Positions 57,736 to 60,684 of a stretch of DNA of 60,684 bases are shown here, piece by piece. Each line of letters starts with the position of its first letter. Position 1 is the stretch's first letter. The position numbers were made by a program, and so were the translations under genes. Below the pieces are notes generated by a model. That model searched no databases and was not told the origin of the DNA. It saw only the letters and a program-made list of their open reading frames with translations. This DNA comes from Spirochaetales bacterium (GTDB lineage: Bacteria; Spirochaetota; Spirochaetia; Sphaerochaetales; Sphaerochaetaceae): NCBI GenBank assembly GCA_022788185.1, contig JALEVV010000014.1, forward strand, positions 1 to 60,684, in the 5' to 3' direction.

Positions 57736-58836
57736 ATGGACAGCGTATCACGTTACGGCTTCATAAACTCAAAGCTGAGGGCAAGGATCGGGAAGATGCG
57801 CTCTTCCGATCTCATTGACCGCATGATAAAGGCTCCGAATCTGGTGGAGGCGGTTTCCTGCCTTTCCGGAACCCGGTATGAGCCTTTGATGAAGATCTAT
57901 GACGAGACAGCCGATCTGCTTGCCGTGGAGCAGGCGATGACGCTCTCCGAGATCGCCAATCACAGAAGCATAATTTCCTATCTGGACAGGGATACTGCGG
58001 GCTTTGTCAGCGTGCTCCTTGAGAAGGTGGAAAAGGAAAACCTCAAGAATGCGGTGAGGCTCTGGTTCAGCTCAAACCTCTCACACCATCCGATGAGTCA
58101 CAGGGCCAGCTACCTGGTCAGGGAGAAAATCGTCCATGAGCTGGACTGGGACAGGATTATAAATGCAAAAGCCTACACCGACATTCTCCAGGCTGTGGAG
58201 GACACCCCATACCATGAGCCCCTTTCCCGATTCAGTGAGGACTTCATAAAGGAAAACGGCCTCTTCGAGCCTGAAGTCAGGCTGGACAGGCTTTGGTATG
58301 ACAGGCTCTTTACCTCGATACACCGGCTGTCCAGTGATGACAGGACCCTGGCCCACCGCATGTATTTCGTGGAAGCCGACATGAGAAACATCCTTCATCT
58401 CATAAGATACCGCTTCCTGAAGACCCTTTCGGAGGAAGATCTTAAGAGTGTCATCATTCCCTACGGCCTCATCTGGGGTGATCTTGAGAAGGATGATGAC
58501 GGCGTATATACGGCTAAAGAGATCAGGTCCTCGGCAATAAGACACTACTCCATCCTCGCAGATCTCTTCGATGAGCTTGAGCTGGCAGGGGAGGGTGAGA
58601 TGAGTCAGAGTGAGGTTGCATCCCGCACCCTCAGGATCGAGGCCTATATGGAGAAAAAGAGACGTGAGGAGACGGACAGCCTGCTGAGGGTCTATCCCTT
58701 CACGATCGGAACGATACTTTCGTACCTCAGCCTCTCAGGAGCGGAGGATGATGCGCTCAAGGCCATTTTATCCGCCAAATACTATGACTGGAGTGAAGAC
58801 AGGATCAGGAGGGAACTTAATGGATCTGTTTACTGA
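57736..58836 (+). CDS. ntpC: V-type ATPase subunit C (d/AC39 type)
   Basis: This 366-residue protein matches the AC39/NtpC subunit that joins the central rotor to the membrane ring. SRYGFINSKLRARIGKMRSSDLIDRMIKAPNLVEAVSCLSGTRYE at the start and FVEADMRNILHLIRYRFLK near residue 214 are typical. The protein is helical with no membrane segments, and length is normal. Its stop overlaps the subunit I start by 17 bases. It is preceded by a GGGGAG ribosome site in the end of the previous gene. Confidence 0.9.
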   Translation: MDSVSRYGFINSKLRARIGKMRSSDLIDRMIKAPNLVEAVSCLSGTRYEPLMKIYDETADLLAVEQAMTLSEIANHRSIISYLDRDTAGFVSVLLEKVEKENLKNAVRLWFSSNLSHHPMSHRASYLVREKIVHELDWDRIINAKAYTDILQAVEDTPYHEPLSRFSEDFIKENGLFEPEVRLDRLWYDRLFTSIHRLSSDDRTLAHRMYFVEADMRNILHLIRYRFLKTLSEEDLKSVIIPYGLIWGDLEKDDDGVYTAKEIRSSAIRHYSILADLFDELELAGEGEMSQSEVASRTLRIEAYMEKKRREETDSLLRVYPFTIGTILSYLSLSGAEDDALKAILSAKYYDWSEDRIRRELNGSVY

Positions 58837-60684
58837 GAAAATGAAGATGGTAACGGCCGTCGTGCTCAAGAGCAGGTCGGAAGCGGTCGTCAGGGCACTC
58901 GTGGGTGAGGGCGTGACGGACTTCGTGCATCTCTCAGACTACGATGAGAAAAGTGCGGCAGCCCTTACTGACCATGCCCCGGAGGTTCCGGCAATCGTGC
59001 TTTCAGACCTCAGGAATAGGGCGGAGGCACTTCTCAGGAGCGCAGGGCTCCCTGTGCCATCCCTTAAGGGGTGTGACCTCCCGGCTGAGGGCCATCCCGA
59101 CGTGGAAGGGGCAAAGCTGATGCTTGACCGCCTCTCCGGTGCCATGACGGCAGTCAGGGAGGAGCAGAAGACGGTCAGTCAGCGCCAGGCCGCCGTAAAG
59201 GAAATACAGTCGTACCTGAAGGACGGCAAAAAGGAATATCTCGACCTGAGGACCGGAAAGGTAAGTCCGAAGGCCAGGGAGGAGCTCGCGGTAAGTCTCC
59301 TTCCCATAAACGGCATAGTCTTTTCCTCGGGACAGAACACGGCGGTCCTAACGCTCTCCCGTGACGCAGCGAGACTGACAAAGGCGCTTTCCGCCGCTGG
59401 CTTTGTCCAAAGTGAGGATCCGGAGCAGATCGATAAGGCCTGGGAGGATTCCCATGCGGGAATCATTGCCCGCGTGAAGGCGCTGGAGGAGGAAAATGCC
59501 CAGCTGATGGAGAAGAGCAGGAGCAGGATCCTTCAGAAAAAGGATGAGCTTGAGGCGCTTTACATAAGTCTTGCAACAGGGGAAATCTGCTCCCATGCGG
59601 AAAGCTATCTCTCCCAGACCAGGGACACGTGCGTCATCACGGGCTGGGTTCCCGCATTCAGGCAGGAGGAGGTTGAGGCTACCATCCGCAGTGCCGCCGG
59701 AGAGAGCTGCATACTGGAGTGGACCGATGACAGCGAGGTGGAAAGGGACCGGGTGCCGGTTGCGATGAAGAGCAGTTCCATACTTGCGCCCTTCGAACGG
59801 CTGGTTAAGAACTACAGTACTCCCGAGTACGGCAGCGTCAACCCCACACCGTTCACCGCCCTGACATACATGATAATGTTCGCACTCATGTTCGCCGACC
59901 TCGGACAGGGCTTTGTCCTGCTGATGATCGGACTTGTGGGTAAATATCTCTACAAAAAGAATCCGATGAAGAAGGACGGTCTCATTTCCCGTGGGCTCTG
60001 CGACCTCCTGCTTTACCTCGGACCGGCCAGCATGGTGGGCGGCATCGTCTTCGGCTCCACGTTCGGATACTCCATATTCCCGGCCCTCTGGTTCAACTAC
60101 CACCAGGTCGTGAACGGACATGCCACGGGTGCCGTTTCCAGTGTCTACGACATTCTGGGGATTACGATTAAGTTCGGTATCGCCGTGATCTTCCTCGGAC
60201 TCTTCCTGAACTGGGTAAACCTTTTCATGAAGAAGCGCTGGATTGAGCTCATATTCGACAAGAACGGGCTTGTGGGTGGCTGCATGTATGCCGTAGGCAT
60301 CATACTCTGCTTCGGCTTCGTTGAGACCGGATATAAGACCATAAGTCTTACTCCCGTTATGGCGGCAATCCTCGTCATATGTCTGCTGATGCTCATTGCA
60401 AAGGGGCCCATTTCCGCAGTCATCAATGCGAAAAAGGGCCATAAGGAGAGCCTTGGTCAGGTCATCATCGACACGGTCATGGATTTCCTTGTCGAGGTGC
60501 TTGAGATCTTCTCCGGCTTCCTTTCCAACACCCTTTCCTTCATGCGTGTCGCCGGACTCGGAATTGCCCACGTGTCACTCATGACCGCCTTCGAGCAGAT
60601 GGCCGGGATGACGGGAAACATCGCAGCCGAGATCCTCATCATGATCCTGGGCAACGTCCTTGTCATCGCGATCGAGGGTCTTTC
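58820..60684 (+). CDS. ntpI: V-type ATPase subunit I (a-subunit), partial
   Basis: About 621 codons are present and the gene runs off the right edge without a stop. The N-terminal half is cytoplasmic and coiled-coil rich (ALEEENAQLMEKSRSRILQKKDELEALY). The membrane half starts near residue 350 with FTALTYMIMFALMFADLGQGFVLLMIG, and LSNTLSFMRVAGLGIAHVSLM holds the essential arginine that faces the rotor ring in ion transport. The start ATG overlaps subunit C by 17 bases; AGGAGGGAAC is the ribosome site. The remaining V-ATPase genes (K, E, A, B, D) are expected to the right. Confidence 0.93.
   Translation, partial: MDLFTEKMKMVTAVVLKSRSEAVVRALVGEGVTDFVHLSDYDEKSAAALTDHAPEVPAIVLSDLRNRAEALLRSAGLPVPSLKGCDLPAEGHPDVEGAKLMLDRLSGAMTAVREEQKTVSQRQAAVKEIQSYLKDGKKEYLDLRTGKVSPKAREELAVSLLPINGIVFSSGQNTAVLTLSRDAARLTKALSAAGFVQSEDPEQIDKAWEDSHAGIIARVKALEEENAQLMEKSRSRILQKKDELEALYISLATGEICSHAESYLSQTRDTCVITGWVPAFRQEEVEATIRSAAGESCILEWTDDSEVERDRVPVAMKSSSILAPFERLVKNYSTPEYGSVNPTPFTALTYMIMFALMFADLGQGFVLLMIGLVGKYLYKKNPMKKDGLISRGLCDLLLYLGPASMVGGIVFGSTFGYSIFPALWFNYHQVVNGHATGAVSSVYDILGITIKFGIAVIFLGLFLNWVNLFMKKRWIELIFDKNGLVGGCMYAVGIILCFGFVETGYKTISLTPVMAAILVICLLMLIAKGPISAVINAKKGHKESLGQVIIDTVMDFLVEVLEIFSGFLSNTLSFMRVAGLGIAHVSLMTAFEQMAGMTGNIAAEILIMILGNVLVIAIEGL

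Noticed and set aside
59348-60571. Long leftward open frame of about 400 codons
   Set aside because: It lies antisense to the V-ATPase subunit I gene, whose protein has clear family motifs. The leftward product has low-complexity, His/Glu-rich sequence with no motif.
1-60684. CRISPR arrays, prophage genes, complete insertion sequences, rRNA and a replication origin
   Set aside because: No regularly spaced repeats, phage structural genes, transposases, rRNA blocks or DnaA-box clusters were seen on either strand.

Overview
The window looks like a chromosomal segment of a spirochaete, most likely a non-motile Sphaerochaeta-like member of the Sphaerochaetales. The clues are a V-type ATPase operon, the direct LL-diaminopimelate aminotransferase route to lysine, a RarA protein fused to a second domain, substrate-binding proteins with an 'AGGAKE' motif after the signal peptide, and many small exported or lipoprotein genes of unknown function. 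Genes are dense, often overlap by a few bases and fall into short operons. No prophage, CRISPR array, complete insertion sequence or rRNA was seen. No stretch longer than about 300 bases lacks a gene. Taxonomic placement is inference from gene content only.

Layout. 0.2-8.5 kb (mostly minus strand): an exported protein, a TtcA-like tRNA thiolase, an HD hydrolase, oligoendopeptidase F, an RdgB nucleotide sanitizer, an exported alpha/beta hydrolase and a protein with a possible sigma-like N-terminus. 8.5-12.8 kb: a proteostasis operon tig-clpP-clpX followed by a DHH phosphoesterase. 12.9-15.7 kb: a dat-ddc pair predicted to make 1,3-diaminopropane. 15.9-19.6 kb: tRNA-Gly, a CDP-alcohol phosphotransferase, a mini kinase-like protein, an anion permease, a membrane protein and a His-Arg-Lys-Leu-Gly tRNA array. 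19.6-28.4 kb: RarA fusion, a lipoprotein, a Bax-inhibitor-like protein, a pseudouridine synthase, a fused ammonium transporter/P-II protein behind an elaborate leader, exonuclease VII and an 8Fe ferredoxin.

28.5-36.9 kb: topoisomerase III, the lysine operon dapB-dapA-dapL-lysA with a thioesterase, and a convergent umuD-umuC pair. 37-40.9 kb: an outer-membrane Wzi-like protein, a glycosyltransferase and an exported helical-repeat protein. 40.9-46.8 kb: a band-7 protein with a ribbon-helix-helix partner, cysK with an Rrf2 regulator, a TetR-flavodoxin-FMN-binding operon and small lipoproteins. 46.8-53.1 kb: a complete oligopeptide ABC importer oppABCDF. 53.2-57.3 kb: a fimbrial-type periplasmic chaperone and a divergent usher-like protein, without a pilin beside them. 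57.4 kb to the end: the start of the V-ATPase operon (G/H-like, C, I), with subunit I cut by the window edge.

The most interesting signals are these. (1) The amt-glnB leader carries two tandem terminators; a small hairpin with an ANTAR-type hexaloop is mutually exclusive with the second. (2) The chaperone/usher pair has an atypical anchored, acidic usher and no pilin. (3) Several genes have a sigma70 -10 box only 5-9 bases before the start codon and no Shine-Dalgarno sequence, which suggests leaderless mRNAs. (4) Palindromic operators overlap the promoters of the TetR, cysK-Rrf2, band-7 and V-ATPase operons. (5) One tRNA-Arg gene breaks two conserved structural positions.
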